Of a stretch of DNA of 64,000 bases, positions 35,501 through 50,157 are shown in pieces (position 1 is the first letter of the stretch; each line of letters opens with the position of its first letter). A program made the translations under genes and the position numbers. The stretch is from Marthasterias glacialis (taxonomy: Eukaryota; Echinodermata; Asteroidea; Forcipulatida; Asteriidae), in the NCBI GenBank assembly GCA_911728455.2, contig OU452219.1:19313397-19377396 (forward strand). Reading direction: 5' to 3'. Under the pieces are notes generated by a model. That model was not told the origin of the DNA, searched no databases, and was given only the letters and a program-made list of their open reading frames with translations.

Positions 35501-38500
35501 AGGTTGACAAGAAGAGTAGAGCTTGGATTTCAGAATGTCACCGAGTTTTCCTGACATCATCATTCATTTGTGTACAGCCCTATTTAATTGCTATTCGTGG
35601 TGTACATGTACAAGCACTAATATCATTATCATGAAGCACTAATTATCATATCATGACAAGCAGTGCGACTCAGCCACTCATCCAAACCCAATTATATGCT
35701 GGTACTTGAATACTACTAATCATAGCTATATATGGCATATGTCGTAATAGTTCCAGACAAAATTATACTCGTGTCGAAGTCACAGCGTGACGACCTCGTT
35801 TTTATGATATTTTCGTAATACAACCAGATATGGATTCTTGTTCATGAGTTCGGCTTCCTTGACTTCGAGTTAAATAGCGTAAAGCGTCGAGTACGGAGTA
35901 AATTATTCCTTGGGAAAGGGTTCTGACTAGACGTCCTCATCGGTGTCCATGACACTAGTACTCATAGGCAGGTAACTCTGCTTTATGTTCCCATCCCACG
36001 AAGACAACCACAATTACAGTGGTCGAAACGTCAAGCCGAAATTCTTGTCAAAGAATACCAAGGCTTATTTGATGTACGTGCTTGGACTATAATATGACTT
36101 ACAGTGTATATATACATGTATGTCTTTCAAATACTGAAAAGTATTCTTTGCATGAAAAATATAGTTTCAGAAGCACACAGTAATAGTTCTGTTTTAAAGA
36201 GGTTTTGGTTTGATCAGAGGTACAGACACTGCCTATAAGGTGGCACATTTCGGCAAGGAATCCAGTTAAAGCACATGTACAACCATGGGCGAACGAGCCA
36301 GGGGGCGGGGCAAATATAATCGCAGAGGGGACAATTTCAGTTCAAATTTGCCTGATCATAGCAAATTTCATGGTTTCTAGAGACTGACGGTGGTGGTGGG
36401 GTGGGGGGGGGGAGCAGGGGGCTGTAAGATGTTCCACGGGGAAGCTGCCCCTCCCCTCCCCCTTGGCTACGCCACTGGGGCCCCGAATTATTGCGAGAGA
36501 AAATAGGGACTGGTGTGGGCGTTTCTTCATAAAAACAAAGTTTCTAAAAATTAAAGTTAAAGGGATAAAGACCCTGCTCGTCTGTCTTGGGATAATTAAC
36601 CTCAATTAAACTTAACACTTTGCATGACGATGCTAAGAAAAGTGAGTCGAGATTGCTGGCCGTTTGGGCAAATTATAAATACATATACATGTACAGGCAG
36701 ATATAATTTCAGCATATATACGCAGTGTTTTATTTTCGTATTGAGAAAAAATATTTACAATGCTGATATTACGTTAAAATACTCTTTACTGTCAAGGCAA
36801 GTTCTCTTGTCTCAATTTTGTTTGGGACAATGTGTCTTTATGGTTGAGCGTAATGTTTCCATCAATCTAGATATGTGGCAAACTACCAAGGAAATTCTAT
36901 TTTTAAGCACCATTAGAGGCCTGCATTGTTTTCACATGCACAATAATCTGATCGAGATTGTAAAGATTTCACGGCCACACAATGGAAAATGTTTACCCAG
37001 TGAGTCTTCCAACGGCAAACTTGGTTTCCTGTAATATCCGTTTGAACAGTCACAAAACATCCGTTGTGTCACCAGTATCAATCTGGAGACCGTCTCCACA
37101 TCAAATTGCCTACGGGCAGGCAGATGTATAACACATCATCAGAGACAGGCACCAGACTAAAACCGAGGAACATGATCATTGCGGTGACCACATGCGGGCA
37201 CCAGTGTATTTCGAAAATCCTGAAACTTGAACCACTAATGTATGGCACGTGACGTGATGCCGGTAAATGCATCAAAATTTAGTCATAACTTTGTGGGACT
37301 CATGGGCTTATTTCCAAGTGTAAAAATGAGTGTTTTGTTAAGATGTACATTTAAATAGTTGTACAGTGTGACGATTTAACGGTGTGCTTTTTAAAATGGT
37401 GGAAATTATTTCTGGCGTGATTAGTTAACGTCAGAAAGCAATCATTGTCTGCGGTATGACCGTGTTGCAAAGTGTCCTTGCTCAATTATCTGATTGTCTT
37501 TTATTTACGGTGTTTGTCCTAAGCCAACTTCGCCGAGCACTACTTGTGACCATGCCAGCACAATACGATAAGCGCAGAATGATTTTGCTTATAGCAAAAA
37601 GCAGGTAACCAGCCCAGAATACCAAGTGCCAAGTTTTTCTCCAAATTAATGACTACATAAAAATGCTACGCCGCCTTATCAACAGCTTTACGAAATCGGA
37701 CCCATGTGAGTTTTTGTTTTATCAAAATCCCTTTCTAATGTTGTCAATAAACTCATTATTAAAACAGTAATTGAATAACTCGATTAACTCATCTCTTGTT
37801 GTCCGGTTTTAAACGGAGGGTTATGTCTAAACGTGTTTCGTTTACACTACATGAATATGTTCTGGGTAACTTGTGTTAAACATTACATGGCAAACTCTGA
37901 TTTTCTTCTTCATCCGTTTCATTTTCGACAATCGACATGCACACCTTCAAATGTGCATTCTTTTTCAGCTGATTGATTTGATGCAAATGAATATTTTGAT
38001 AAAAGTGAATGAACGACATTACATAAATTTGCATAACCTTTACTCAATTCAAGTGGAGAGTTTAGCGAAGCTGGAATGACAAAAGTTTATTGCACTTTCT
38101 TCGAATTACGCCGGGTTTCAAATACAATTTTTTTTTAAATGAAAGTTGACAGCTTTAAGCCTCTATTATGAAAAGTTTCTGGCTTGAATCAAATGCGACA
38201 GTCGCTGACCTTTGTAACAACATAATGCGCCGTCGTCAATCCAGTCTAAACCCGGTGGGTTGGTAAGCTCCAAGAGTTAGTTTTAATTGATAGCTTCCCC
38301 GTGGTGGGCTGCCTTTCCCTATAGCCTAAGCCCAGCCCTAAATTTCAATGCCAAGACTCCACTCTGTCAGGGCCGTTCTAGGCTGATGATGGTGTGGCCG
38401 GACTTCAATTGAGGTTGAATCAGTGAAAAAATTGGCAACACCAAAAATTATTCTATTTACGTAACTGTTACATCGGGATTGCGTCATCACTTCTCTTGTC

Positions 38501-38573
38501 CATTTGACAGATTGTTTGTTTTCTGGCAAGGTGGCGAGTTGGTTTATCAATCGTCTTGGCGTACACAGCCCCT
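29515..38573. other. Gene-poor region with SINE and simple repeats
   Basis: I find no supportable coding exon. An open frame of 136 codons at 36624-37034 has no domain I recognise. Contents: a poly-C run at 29514-29531, a tRNA-derived SINE-like sequence at 31365-31575, short TATA-rich runs (33463-33475, 34425-34450), a G/C-rich-ended sequence at about 36285-36475 ending GGCTACGCCACTG, and otherwise unassigned AT-rich DNA. Confidence 0.45.
31365..31575 (-). mobile_element. tRNA-derived SINE-like sequence
   Basis: On the minus strand the head has box-A-like TTGGCTCAGTGG (31561-31573) and a perfect box B GGTTCGAATCC (31518-31528). This is followed by a body with GTGGGTTTTCCCTATTTGGG and GTTTTCCTCCCACATC, a pattern shared by central domains of several metazoan SINE superfamilies as I recall. 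The 3' end is not certain. Confidence 0.65.
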
Positions 38574-41251
38574 TCACAGGGCCGTCTCGGCAAGTGAAGA
38601 GGGCATTGGAGGGTGGGGAGAAGCGGTTCGCCTCTTGATCTGATGGGCACATGACGGTAACGACTGGGAGATCGTCTTTTCATAGGATGCGAGCTGACCC
38701 ACGAAGTTTAGGTTAGGAGCGATGATGGATCGACGAGACTTGACGAGATTGTATGCCTTAGACATGGACATCCCCCTGTATCGCATGATGTAGGCAATGG
38801 CAATGGTTGAAGACCTGGAAATGCCTGCACTACAGTGGAGAAGAACCTTCTCATGTCGTTTACGGGCAGACTCTATACATAACAAAGCAAGACGAGAAAT
38901 ATCATAAGTACATGTCTACGATTCCCATGTCTACTTGAGACTACCGAGTCTACAACAACCTCGTTTAAGACTGTGAGCTTTGCAGTTTCCGTTTTTGTCT
39001 GTTCTATTAATACACAGAACGTTCTAGAGTCAACGCCTATACCTTGGCTCAAATTGAAACTGATTAATTTAATCAGTTTTGCTTTCTAGTGATGTACGTT
39101 GGGCAGTCTGCCTTTACAGATTAATGCATTAGTAGTCACAAGACGATTATGTCATTGCGTTGCGTTATTATAAATAACTTTCTTAGTACACGTTATTTAT
39201 TGTTTTACCTACCGATAAATTGAAACGCCTCGTCGAAGTGCTTCTTCAAGTTGGCTAGGGAGTTATCACGGACGCTTATCCGCTTGTAGTTGATGAGTTT
39301 GTTGTCGTGGAAACAGGGGATAGACTGGGTCACGTTCAAGACGTTACAGATTCTTTCCTGCTGGAGGAACTCTAGGTCTGCCGCGTCTCTCTCGTTGCCG
39401 ACGTACAGGAACGTTAAGAGTTGGGTGGCGGGAATGTCAATTTCTTTCTGTTTGGCCGTGGTGTACTCTGCCTCGGAGATCGTGCCTGGTGATGGACATA
39501 ACGCTGGTTCCGGTGAGATGTTCGTGACATTCTCGATTTCGCTTCGACACATGCGCTCATACTGATTCTCGAAGTCTTTCAGTCCACCTAGGATTTTATA
39601 AAAATGAACACTGACTGAATTAATTGCCGAGAACTCAGTATGCCATCTAAATTACAATATTGAAATAATGAAAGGAAAATATGCCGAATACGACCGACAA
39701 TTTTTCCTTCATGAAATCATAACCAAGGACCAGAATGATGAAATTAAACCTCGTTACTTAACGTCTACGGGTATCGGGTGAAGTTTCGTCAACAATTATT
39801 TGACTCTTACATGAATGTTATGTTATATGTTTTACCCCTACAAATCTTCATAGCAGATGTGTCATGAAGACTAACAATAACAAGGCTACGTTCTGTTAAA
39901 ATCTATTTTCCATATTTCATAGTCAAATGGCCTATTGTCCACCTCAACTCAACTTTAAAAATAAACACAATACAGAGCAGCCAATCAATCGTTAAGTCCC
40001 AATGAACTGTGGACTGGTAAACGTTGAATGAACCTTTGTGACGAGGACAAAACAAGAATACAAATAAATTGTTTGCACACCACATTATTGTGTGGTGTCC
40101 CGTGTGTAAAAAATATAGCCTGGTTTTATTCACGGGTCCATACAAACACCAATTGTTTATCAAGGCAAGAACCAAGTTCGGTAGCTTGGTATCAGTATTA
40201 TCAGCTACTCAGATTGTTTTAAAAAAATATATATTTATCAAACTGGGTTTATTCGCTGATAAACACAAATTAATGAAAAAGCATAATTTAATAAAAACTT
40301 GGTATCATCACGAAAAGTATAAGTTACTATTTTTTAAGTATTACTATTAGTCACAGGAAGTTTCTCATCACTTCATGTGCATTTTAACTCGTTTACCTTA
40401 CTGTAGTGTTATTAGTGTTAAAGTATTCAGAACTATATATAATATATCTATACCATAATATTCATTATGTACTTCGAGGACAGCTGCCAAGGTAGGTAAG
40501 AACAGAACAGAACATGTTAAACCCTTGCTCTACGGTAAAAATAGAACAAAGACAACAAGTGGCGGTTCTTTGGAATATCTTCCACGAGCTAGATTCCTCG
40601 TTTTTTGTACACGTTACGTATTATAAAGTTATTGTACTGACCTTTGAGGAGGCTGACCCTCGAGCCTTCGTTCTTCAAGGAGTTTAGAACTACTCGAGTC
40701 GGGTGGTTAGCCGTCAGCCCATCGGTAGTCAGAGTGTCCTCGTCGTAGACAACCACGTCCTTGTCACACCGGGAACACAAAACATCCCTATCCGCGTCAC
40801 AAGAAGCAAGGTCGGCCAAAGTCAATTTACCCTGCTGTAACCGTCTCCTTGTCATGCTGTTCGTACAGCTCACGTTCACTGCACCTTTGATATGTCTCTT
40901 GTTGAACGTCAGAAATGACCGGCAGTCGATGAGAATAACGGCTGGGCAGTCGGTGTCGAGCCGCTGGAACAACTCCCGAGCGCTGATTATCCCGATGCTT
41001 GTATTCTGCTCTTTGCACGAGTCCTTTGCGATAATAATATGCCGTGTTGCAGACAAGCTGCTCTTGCTTGTTTTGCCTCGACATGGCGGCAGGCCTAGCG
41101 TAAACATCGCCATGGTCTTAGAAGACTTCTCTTGCCGCGAGAGAGCGGCCGTGGGCTCTAGTTGATCTGCTGTGCCATCTTGGCTGGGTTTAATGGGAGC
41201 AACTACACCTGGTCCTGATGTGACAAAACCGTGGGTAACCTCTGGAGGCAT
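38574..41251 (-). CDS. DUSP10: Dual-specificity MAP kinase phosphatase, DUSP10/MKP-5-like
   Basis: Three exons in transcript order: 41251-40642, 39587-39213 and 38872-38574, in phase, 427 aa (human DUSP10 is somewhat longer). Residues about 85-205 are the rhodanese-like MAPK-docking domain: V-I-L-I-D-C-R-S-F, then N-K-R-H-I-K-G-A-V and the basic R-R-R-L-Q-Q-G-K run characteristic of DUSP10. Residues about 240-400 are the phosphatase domain, with general acid D311 and the P-loop H-C-S-A-G-I-S-R-S around C342, followed by the A-Y-x-x-V-K-x-x-R and S/A-P-N-L-N-F-x-G-Q-L segments. All key residues are intact. Expected role: dephosphorylation of Thr and Tyr in p38/JNK-type kinases. The first ATG follows an in-frame stop, but an upstream non-coding or coding exon cannot be excluded. 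Confidence in family is high. Confidence 0.92.
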
Positions 41252-44200
41252 GGATACTCGTTATTCTTGCTGCTAAACTGTAAGCCCGCTCAAAATGTGC
41301 GGCTCTATGCAATTTGTTTCGGGCTCGTCAACTAGACGATCCTGCGTTTCGTTGTTGTAGATATCACAAGAGAAAAAAACGGAACACTGTATTGCTGTGT
41401 AGACAATCCGATACGAAAATTTTGGTCGAAGAACTAGAATGGAAATAGAAGCTTTGAAGAGCCTGTTCCCTGCAACGGCTACCCCACTGTTCGTATATTA
41501 CCCTTAAAAAACTGTACAGAAACGGTAGAGCAGCAGGCAAGGCACACTGTGAATTATGAAGGGACAATAACTCTGCGTTGGTCGAGCCAAACATTGTTAT
41601 AGTAAGCGGCAGCGTATCATTGGCTATCCAAGGAAATGACATCATTCTTTATGCTATTTTAGGCCTCGTGTAGGACGATTTTTTTGTATTGCGCATGAGT
41701 GGGCAAATTATGTCAATTCAATGGTTGCCTCTGCGCCTAAAGCTGCATACATCATACGTGCAACAGGGTACCAACTAGGTCTTTATATAAAACAACCCAA
41801 CTGGATTGTGTCATCTTATCGTTATAAAACCTACACTGTACATATCACCCGTCATGTGACTTTACTCAGCCATTCACAGTCTCCCCATCTATTATTTTGT
41901 GTTGTTTTGTGATTCAAAGCTTACGTATGGACAGTCACATTGCAATAATTTATTGTAAGGAGTCTTCGTAAGAAGAGGTAGTAGGCGTTAACCATGGCTA
42001 ATTGCACAACAAATTTCTGCTAAAGACGTTTACATAATCCTGCTTGAAAAGGTGATGCCATACTACACAGGTTGTGGTGAAATCAGTTCTGGGAAATCGT
42101 TTATTGTTAGAAACTATATAACAGCGTAGAAAAGTCGTACAAAAGACAATGCTTTTTGGGTGAACATAATGATTAAGGGGCCCTCCAGAGTTGTTTGTTT
42201 TCCCCCAGGTTATCTGGCGTTTCTTTTCATGATCACTCCCTCCAAAAAAAGTGGCTTAAAACTGAACGTTACAAAATGACACGAATTTTCGCCTTTCAAT
42301 TCACTTGCATTTAGGCGTAGTATTTTCGTAAAAACATAAAATAATTAAACAATATTTTTGTAGACAAATAACCACAAAATGTTCTTTCTGATAAAATTGT
42401 TGTACACGCTATGCTGTGGTATACAACTCGTGACATGATCAGCACTTAACTACCTAATTCGCCAGCTTTTCCCTCAGAAGATTAAATTTTAACATGAAAT
42501 CATCCAGTGGAGTTATAATGAAAGGGTCTCTAACTATGAATTAATATCAGACTGAAAAAGACAGACCACTTTAGTCACAGGACTCTCTCCCTGGCTATAA
42601 GGGGAAAAAACTTGCCAAAAAGATGCCATTCTCCCCAAAAAATAAAACCAAACAAATTAAACACAAAAAGGCCTTCAAAAATGTAATTCAACAATACGAC
42701 TTACCTTTGACACACAAATGTATGTTATAAAAGCCTAAGGCGAGATATACCACAGCTTAATTGGTGGCAAGTGTTTTGTGATGACAAAAAATAACCTAGT
42801 AGTAATTGTTATCACTAACAATTATAGATACATGCTTATCATTTGCGCATTACTCAATGCAAACACAGTCCTAAAAGTTTCTTTACAATTGTGCATAAAT
42901 AAAATTTTGGATTTGGATCAGAATGCAGTTTCATATCCTTTGCTTCCTTGTTCATATCAAAAGAGAACCTATAAATAAAAGGCGCAATCTTCTGGGATAA
43001 ATAAACACGAATTAAACGAATTGTATATACGGAGGAAAGTCCCCACACTATGTATACTGGTAATACACGAAAAGCTGTGGGTATTGGTTTCGCATGGTTC
43101 CAAAATTATCGAATTAGTACTTGGAGTTTTAGTGAGACCACCAAGAAAGAACTCACAGATTGATGTGGTTAACCCGACAGCGTCTAGTAGGCCTACATTT
43201 TATATACACACTGCAGGGATCGAAAATAACTGGGAAATGTTTTAAAAGCATCGATGGTTGAGTGTTCTGGAGGAAAAACAGACACCATCAATTAGGTATT
43301 GACTTATCATCTCCCGTATTTTAAGGAAATGATAATTCGAAGAAAAAACGGTTTCCCTGCTTATTGTTTATGGGGACATTTTGTTACATAACTGGTTTAT
43401 TAACTATCGACTTGATGCAGACAATAATTGTACCGTGCGGTTGTTGATAAAGGTCGTTTGCATTTTATCAATATTTGGCAGTGCACTTTTAACATTATTT
43501 ATAAAATATTTTAAACGTACGCTATTCTAGCTTCTGGGGGAAAGTGGGTTCCTGTATTTCTTCTGAAGATAAACCGGATCGAACTACCCGTTGCCAAGTA
43601 ACACGCCCAAAAGATGTATAACTTAGAAACAAACATCAATGAAAAAGTTGGGATTCGCAATAAAGAAGATTGAATACGTGATTGGGAGACTATGTCGTAA
43701 GCGATGTTTATAAATCAGCACAAGTCGGTTTCCCTAGATACTTTTGACAATTGCTGGAGTGAAACCAAGTTCAGTGGGCGCCTGCGAAACATTCAAGGCC
43801 ATGGTGGCGACGTTGTAATAATAGTTTAACAGAGTCAAGTTTACAACAATTTTTGTAAGAGGACAGAGAAGATCATACAGTTGATGTATTTGACGTCACG
43901 GATGGTGCATCGATGGTTTCCTGTTGTTGAATGGATGATAGTATACGTCTTGACTTTGGTTACCAGCGGGAACCTGGAAGCGGTTTGCACACCATGCACA
44001 CGTTCCGAAATGTCTGGTACAGAGGCGTGCAATAATGCAGGTTTTGAGGCCTTGAAAATAACACTTTTGATCCCTTGGGTGTATTGCCGATCCGCCCAGT
44101 GTGGGTGTCAGCACTACTCGGAAATATACCTGATGTAAAACGCCTCCTAGTCTTTACAATATCAAGATTTAAATAAAAAAAATTCTTGTAAGTACACGTA

Positions 44201-44835
44201 ATTTTCTGAATGTGTGATTAATATAACATTCTAATGTGATCCGAAATGAGTATAGTTTAGTAATTAATTATACTAAAGAAGAATCGTTTGAACTATTTTA
44301 ATCCTATTGGAAATTTTAAAAGCAAGTCTAACTTTCTTCCTTTTTTTTGTTTTCGAAAAAGATTTGAGCACATTATCGTTTAATTCAAGACCAAATAACT
44401 TTGTAAATCCCAAAATATTCAAAGTCTTGACACAATTTGTTAAATTATTTTTCTTATTACACATTCACCATTCATTAATCGTTTTAGAAATTGGGTAAAC
44501 AGCTCCTTCGTGGAACGATCTCTCTCCGTGAATATTTAATGAAGTAGTATAAATCATGATCAACTATAGCCTAACAACCATTGGCTTACACTACATAAAA
44601 TAATGTGCGCTGTGACCACGGATGAAAGTCATGACACATCACTGACTGTTCGTGCATCATTACATTGTATTCATTTCAAACACTTCACAAACACCTTTTC
44701 ATTATACGTGGTAACTGTCCGGTGGTCATTTTTTTCTGGGAGTCTCAAATGACACTTCGGTTCGGATAACTACATGGAAATTCAACTACAATTTAAAGTA
44801 TTTGTATGTCATTACTGTAAACTTTGTTTGCTGAG

Positions 44836-45083
44836 TTGTTTGTTTGTTTGTTTGTTTGTTTGTTTGTTTGTTTGTTTTGTTTTTTGTTTAATTGTTCGTT
44901 TGTTTGTTTGTTGGTTTGTTTGTTGGTTTGTTTGTTGGTTTGTTTGTTGGGATGTTTGTTGGTTTGTTTGTTGGGTTGTTTGTTTGTTTGTTTGTTTGTT
45001 TGTTTGTTTGTTTGTTTGTTGGTTTGTTTGTTTGTTGGTTTGTTTGTTGGGTTGTTGGTTTGTTGGGTTGTTTGTTTGTTTGT
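44836..45083 (+). repeat. (GTTT)n microsatellite with GTTG variants
   Basis: About 250 bases of GTTT repeats are interrupted by GTTG/GGTT variants and one short irregular stretch (44875-44900). It produces long spurious Cys/Leu/Phe-Val or Asn-Lys-Gln-Thr reading frames on both strands, which are not genes. Confidence 0.95.
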
Positions 45084-46839
45084 TATATATATACAATGGG
45101 ACATAGTTAAAGATACTTACGGTCCATTTTGAAAACACAGCCATTGGGTGTGGTAAGGAAAACAACCTAATAAATTATTTCATAAGAATTGTTCGTGTGG
45201 TTATATATTTTTGATCGCGACTGCCGGGTCAGGAAGGACATTGTATATGTCTTGTCATTTCCTTTGATTCTAAATCTACGCACTTTAGATTCAAAAGGAT
45301 TTACGAGAAGAAACGTTGATGTATACGAACGGCAGGTAGGTGATGTGATTGTGCCTTCAGTTTGGCACACAGTCACGAGAAAGATATTTGGTTTTAATAA
45401 AGGGCCATCGCAGTTTGTCCTTTGAAAACATTTTTTTTTCAATCTTAACAATGTTCTGCACACCGTTTGAATAAATAGAACAAACTTAGAATTATTTGAC
45501 CAACATAAATGTTAATTGTCCACTTACATACACTGAACCTCATTGTTTTTCATGTTAATGTTCGCATCATCAGGCACGACTTAAGCTTGAAAGAAATTGT
45601 GTCTTCGCGTAAAAATAAAAATATGATAATACATTTTACAGAAACCGCATAAAATCATTGAAGATCGGTGTTCGATATGTTTCTTGACCAGAACCGATGG
45701 ATGTGTGTACTATTTTATACACTGAACTACAATTAACTTATCAGTCAGCTCTGTCTGTGGTCAGCTACGGCGCTGATGGACATGACTCTTGGCGATTATC
45801 AGTGTCCTTGTCACATCTCCACGCCATTTCAACGAATCATCGCACTGACCATCAGTGACGTCATTTCAGTTGGTGAGATCAGCAATTAGTGTGTTTCAGT
45901 GAAAACACTGGAGCGGTAGTTGTGATACATGATCAAGACACTTTTCATCATATATCCAGACTCATTTATCATGTGGAATCTTGCGTCCACCGTACCTGTG
46001 ATGGTCCATGTCTGCCTACAATGGTGAATCACTCATAAGTAATATTTCACTCACAGACGTGTATAGTAATCATCAATCTTAGGCTATATTATTACCCTAA
46101 TGCTATACTATTACCGTAGTCCATGGAAAACAGAAATGGCCTACGAGGTGAACGAGATTTTTCTTCATTTCATTATAGAAAAAGCATTTTTGGAAATGTA
46201 TTTCCAGTTAATAAAGACGTTTTAATGTCAATGGTGTCGGTTGCCCAAATAAATTTCATTGACATTCATTTTGATTATTAGTTTGAACTTTATACGGATA
46301 CAGTGGAAATGTATAAAGGACAGTTTTTTGTTGCATACCCAATCTGTGAAAGTCGCCTGTAAATTTAACCAGACAAAAATTAATTTGCTAGGCGCATCAA
46401 AGTTGCGAAGTATTTAATAAGCTTTAAACAAAACAAAATATCCACTGACACCATTGCATAGCAATTCATTGCAATTTGCGCTTTTTTGGGTGGACGTTGT
46501 ATAGGTTTAAACGTGTCCTTAACCTTTTGCTTTAACATCCGATTTTTTAACCAACATTTTTTGGGTTATACATTCGGCAAATGACACTCAATAAGATACA
46601 CTTTGAAATTCCAACTACTGGTTTTAATCGCACGGGTCTGGTGTATTTATAATTACGTGGCTCGAAGGCACCAAAGTCTGACTCTTTTTCACCATTTAGG
46701 ATAATAATATTGATACAAAATTAATATAAACTATTTGCAACCAGCTTTGGTTTTCAATTGCACAGTATTTCAAATTTGAAAAAAATAATAATTTAAAAGA
46801 CAATATCAGCTGTCCGTCCACCCAAATGTCACATGTCAA

Positions 46840-46861
46840 AAAAGGAGGAATTCCTCCTTTT
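46840..46861. repeat. Perfect 22-base palindrome
   Basis: AAAAGGAGGAA followed directly by TTCCTCCTTTT. Wider flanks (TGTCCGTCCACC at 46811 and GGTGGGACA near 46923) pair imperfectly, so it may be the centre of a degenerate fold-back element. Confidence 0.6.
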
Positions 46862-48830
46862 CCGAAAATATCCAAAATGTTCCGAACTCGTTGTCGTCAA
46901 CATTCGGACAGTGTCATTAATGGTGGGACATTTCTTCTTCTTTTTTTGATAAAAATTTAAACATCTTTCAGACACATTCCATTATCGTTTTTCTTTTCTT
47001 TTTTCCCCCAACAAATTCAACACTATACTTATTTGAATATGTTTGTGACATTTTTACTGATTATCCCAGGCTTTTTGAAAGTAAACAAAGCCCGTCATCA
47101 GCGCTCCGTTTTTTATCCTATAACATCGTCCACATTTGGTGACAAGTAATGAATATTTATATATGTTGCGTCATAATCTATGTTTAGCTTTGGACGATGC
47201 CTGACCTAAGATTTTTAGCAAGAGTCGTCAGGGAATCTTTGGTTAGGGAACCAGACTAGTGTAAACGCCCATGAACAAGCTGCTCGGAATGGCCTGTATT
47301 GTGTTGAAGTATCCCTCTTCGTCCAACAACGTATCAGGCTTTGACCAGAAATAATATGACAATATACTCCATGTTTCCGTAATGACGGACATTTCCAATA
47401 ACTCGACCGGATTTTTTTCACACTAATGCCAAAGCCCACACATTTCCTTCTTGCATATTTTACCTATCACCCACTAATCAGAACCAATTTCTAGCCACAC
47501 CAAATCAACCGTACAATGAGAAATGCAACCGTGTGTATCATAATCATGCGGTGCGAATAATTATTCTTTTCTTTCTGGCAACCAACATGGGCCGTCTGGT
47601 AGTTTGTGGACTCCCTCAAACCTATTTATAAAAGGATATGATACATAATTAGTAAATTGATTGAAAAAACTTGTAATTAGTTATTTTTTTATTATTACTG
47701 GTGGTTTTATTAAATTTCAAACTTGTTGCCAGAGGCAAAATGACATTGAACTGCACATAATCATTGAAATGAGTAAATTTCAACATGGCAAATTCAACAG
47801 GCAACCCAAGAGATAAACATTCATAACGGCTATTTGTATATAAACAATAAAAATGTATATACTAATGATAAAAGCTACTTTTTCAAAAAATACCACTGCC
47901 AGGTGACTTTAAAGAATGACATTTAATCTCAAATAAAACTTGTTATCAACCAGGACCAACTGATGAGAATCATGACCGCTTGGAATACTGCCAACTCCGT
48001 AAACAAAAATGCCCGAAATATTTTATATTTCAAGTAAGCTACATTCAAATGAACACACATTATCTTGTACTGAAAAGCACCGACAAAACGCCAATCGTTA
48101 TCCACCAGAAATTTATGAAACGCTTCCCAAACCTACTGGTAAATGAAAGCACCCCCACCCCAACCAATGCGCCAATAGTATCCGACATTTTTAGATTATA
48201 CACGTTGCCTTATGATTTGGCGCTTTTGGACAAAACAAGCGTTTGTTGTTAAATGAATATGGTTGGAAAGATATATTAAAAGTAGAATTTATCAAATGAT
48301 TCATTTAATAACCCTTGAAACGTTAGAACACAGTCCGCCATTATGTAGAACCACATTTTGGATTGCTGTTGGTGGGAGCCATTGAACCTCAACACAAAGG
48401 AACTTCAATTCTACACAGATCTCAAAAGGCATACGGCCATTCCATCTCTGCCCGGCTACTCATTGAACAAACAGATTCGTCGACAACAAAATATGCTCCA
48501 GAAAGTTCTGATCATTATTTGCAGTGTTTTGAAGTACAGCTCTATAGTTTAAGAAATAGGGAAGGTGATTTTATTTCAAATTCGTGTTTTTGGCCAGTCA
48601 CTAATTGTGATTACTCACCTATAAAGCAACCATCCAATTCCGTGTTTGCTCAAAACGTATACCTGGTCCATCGTCCACAATCAGATAAGATAGTCTTTTA
48701 TTCAAATATTTATGATTAGGAGATATCAGTTTTATAAATGTGCTGTTGCTCTTATATGACACGATGTGTTTTTGATATCTAGATACGGTCAATCATAAAA
48801 ATTAAAAATGCTTTATCAAGAGCCTGGGTT

Positions 48831-48866
48831 TTCTTCTTCTTCTTCTTTCTTTCTTTCTTTCTTTAT
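48831..48866 (+). repeat. (CTT)n/(CTTT)n simple repeat
   Basis: CTT units grade into CTTT units over about 36 bases. Confidence 0.9.
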
Positions 48867-50157
48867 TTTTTAGTCACCTAAAAAACGCATGATTTACTAT
48901 GGAAATGAACGGTTATAAACTTCAAGTTGAGTTGGTCGTGTTTTTAGTCATGCCACAAAACAGGGTCAAACTGTATGAATCCGTTCGTTACAAACAATTT
49001 CGTTGAGAATACACGCCCCTCTTCACTACTCTTCCTCTCATGCTTATTCGATCTCATGCACAGCTTGTTTCTAAAGTTTTTCACCTGTATCTCCAAGACA
49101 AACATCTTAAGAAACTAATGGCCTCTCTGTCTTGCAGTGGGCAGTCTACGCCAAGCTGTTTAGTAGTATAGTCTTGAATTTGCATAATGTATGTCCAAAG
49201 GTTTTGACATTAGTCTTGTTATTATAAGGAATGTGTTCAGAACTAATGGGGGGAACGGATGAAGATGATGGACATCTTCGCCAATCCGTGATATGACCAA
49301 AGAGCAAGACCTAAGCTTTCTCTGCACTCTATGATGATATGACATTCAACAATGTTGTAGCCTAAATACTGTGTTGTACCATAGAGCAAAGACTTGCTCT
49401 GATGTGGTTGTGCTAGCCTGCCACTCAGGCGGTATACTCTGTGCTCTATTCGTATGAGCTGCCACTAGAGGGCGCATACTTGAGTGATATAACAGTAATT
49501 AGTTCGTAAGGGTTTAAACAAAAAAAGTCCTGTCCTGACAATTTACATAATGCAATCTGAAATTCTGTCCTACCATAAAGCCGCATGAAGGTGCAGCTTC
49601 ACACCTTCTTCCATAAAACACTTAAGAGACAAAAACCGAGGTTCGATACTAAGTGGAAAATTGACTCAGTCACAAAATCTTGTTTAACCATGGTGGAAGG
49701 AATACCATTGGTAAACATTCACCACTGCTCCCCTTCTACAACCAGTTACGGATTATGTGCGGGTACCTTGCGCAGCGTTACGTAAGACCCTCGGATAATA
49801 ATAAGAATACATCGCCTGATCCAAAATGGGCCATAATACATAGGTCAAAGAACTTTTTGAAAATGTTAGACGACCCGAAAATGACCCAGTTATTTTGTCC
49901 CCAAGAATATTTTTTAGGGCGGCTTCGATATCAGTGCTCAAAACACGGTTCATTTCGGTAATGGGTATTAAAACAAAATGGGTGACAGCTAATTTCTCAT
50001 CAGTTGGTTACTGTTTTATTATTATTAAAAAAGCATGTCCATTGAAATTGATATCAATGTTGTTATGCGTCTTTGACTGTGTGCCTTGACCAAAGGCACT
50101 GGGTCACTGATCTAGTCGAGTGGGTTATTTTAAAGCTATCAGATCAAGGTGTCCTTT

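Noticed and set aside
36624..37034. 136-codon plus-strand frame
   Set aside because: The longest isolated frame in the gene-poor region, but it has no recognisable domain, irregular composition and no supportable splice partners.
40761..41165. 134-codon plus-strand frame over DUSP10-like exon 1
   Set aside because: Shadow of the minus-strand rhodanese-domain exon, which matches a known family residue by residue.
44774..45165. Long Cys/Val/Phe-rich and Asn/Lys/Gln/Thr-rich open frames on both strands
   Set aside because: They are translations of the (GTTT)n microsatellite and contain no information beyond the repeat.
47215..47439. Minus-strand frame ending in a W-F-P-N-Q-R-F-P-D-D-S-C-like peptide
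   Set aside because: There is no domain or splice context. A weakly similar GGGAACCAGTCTAG-like motif near 9638 suggests repeat sequence rather than a gene.
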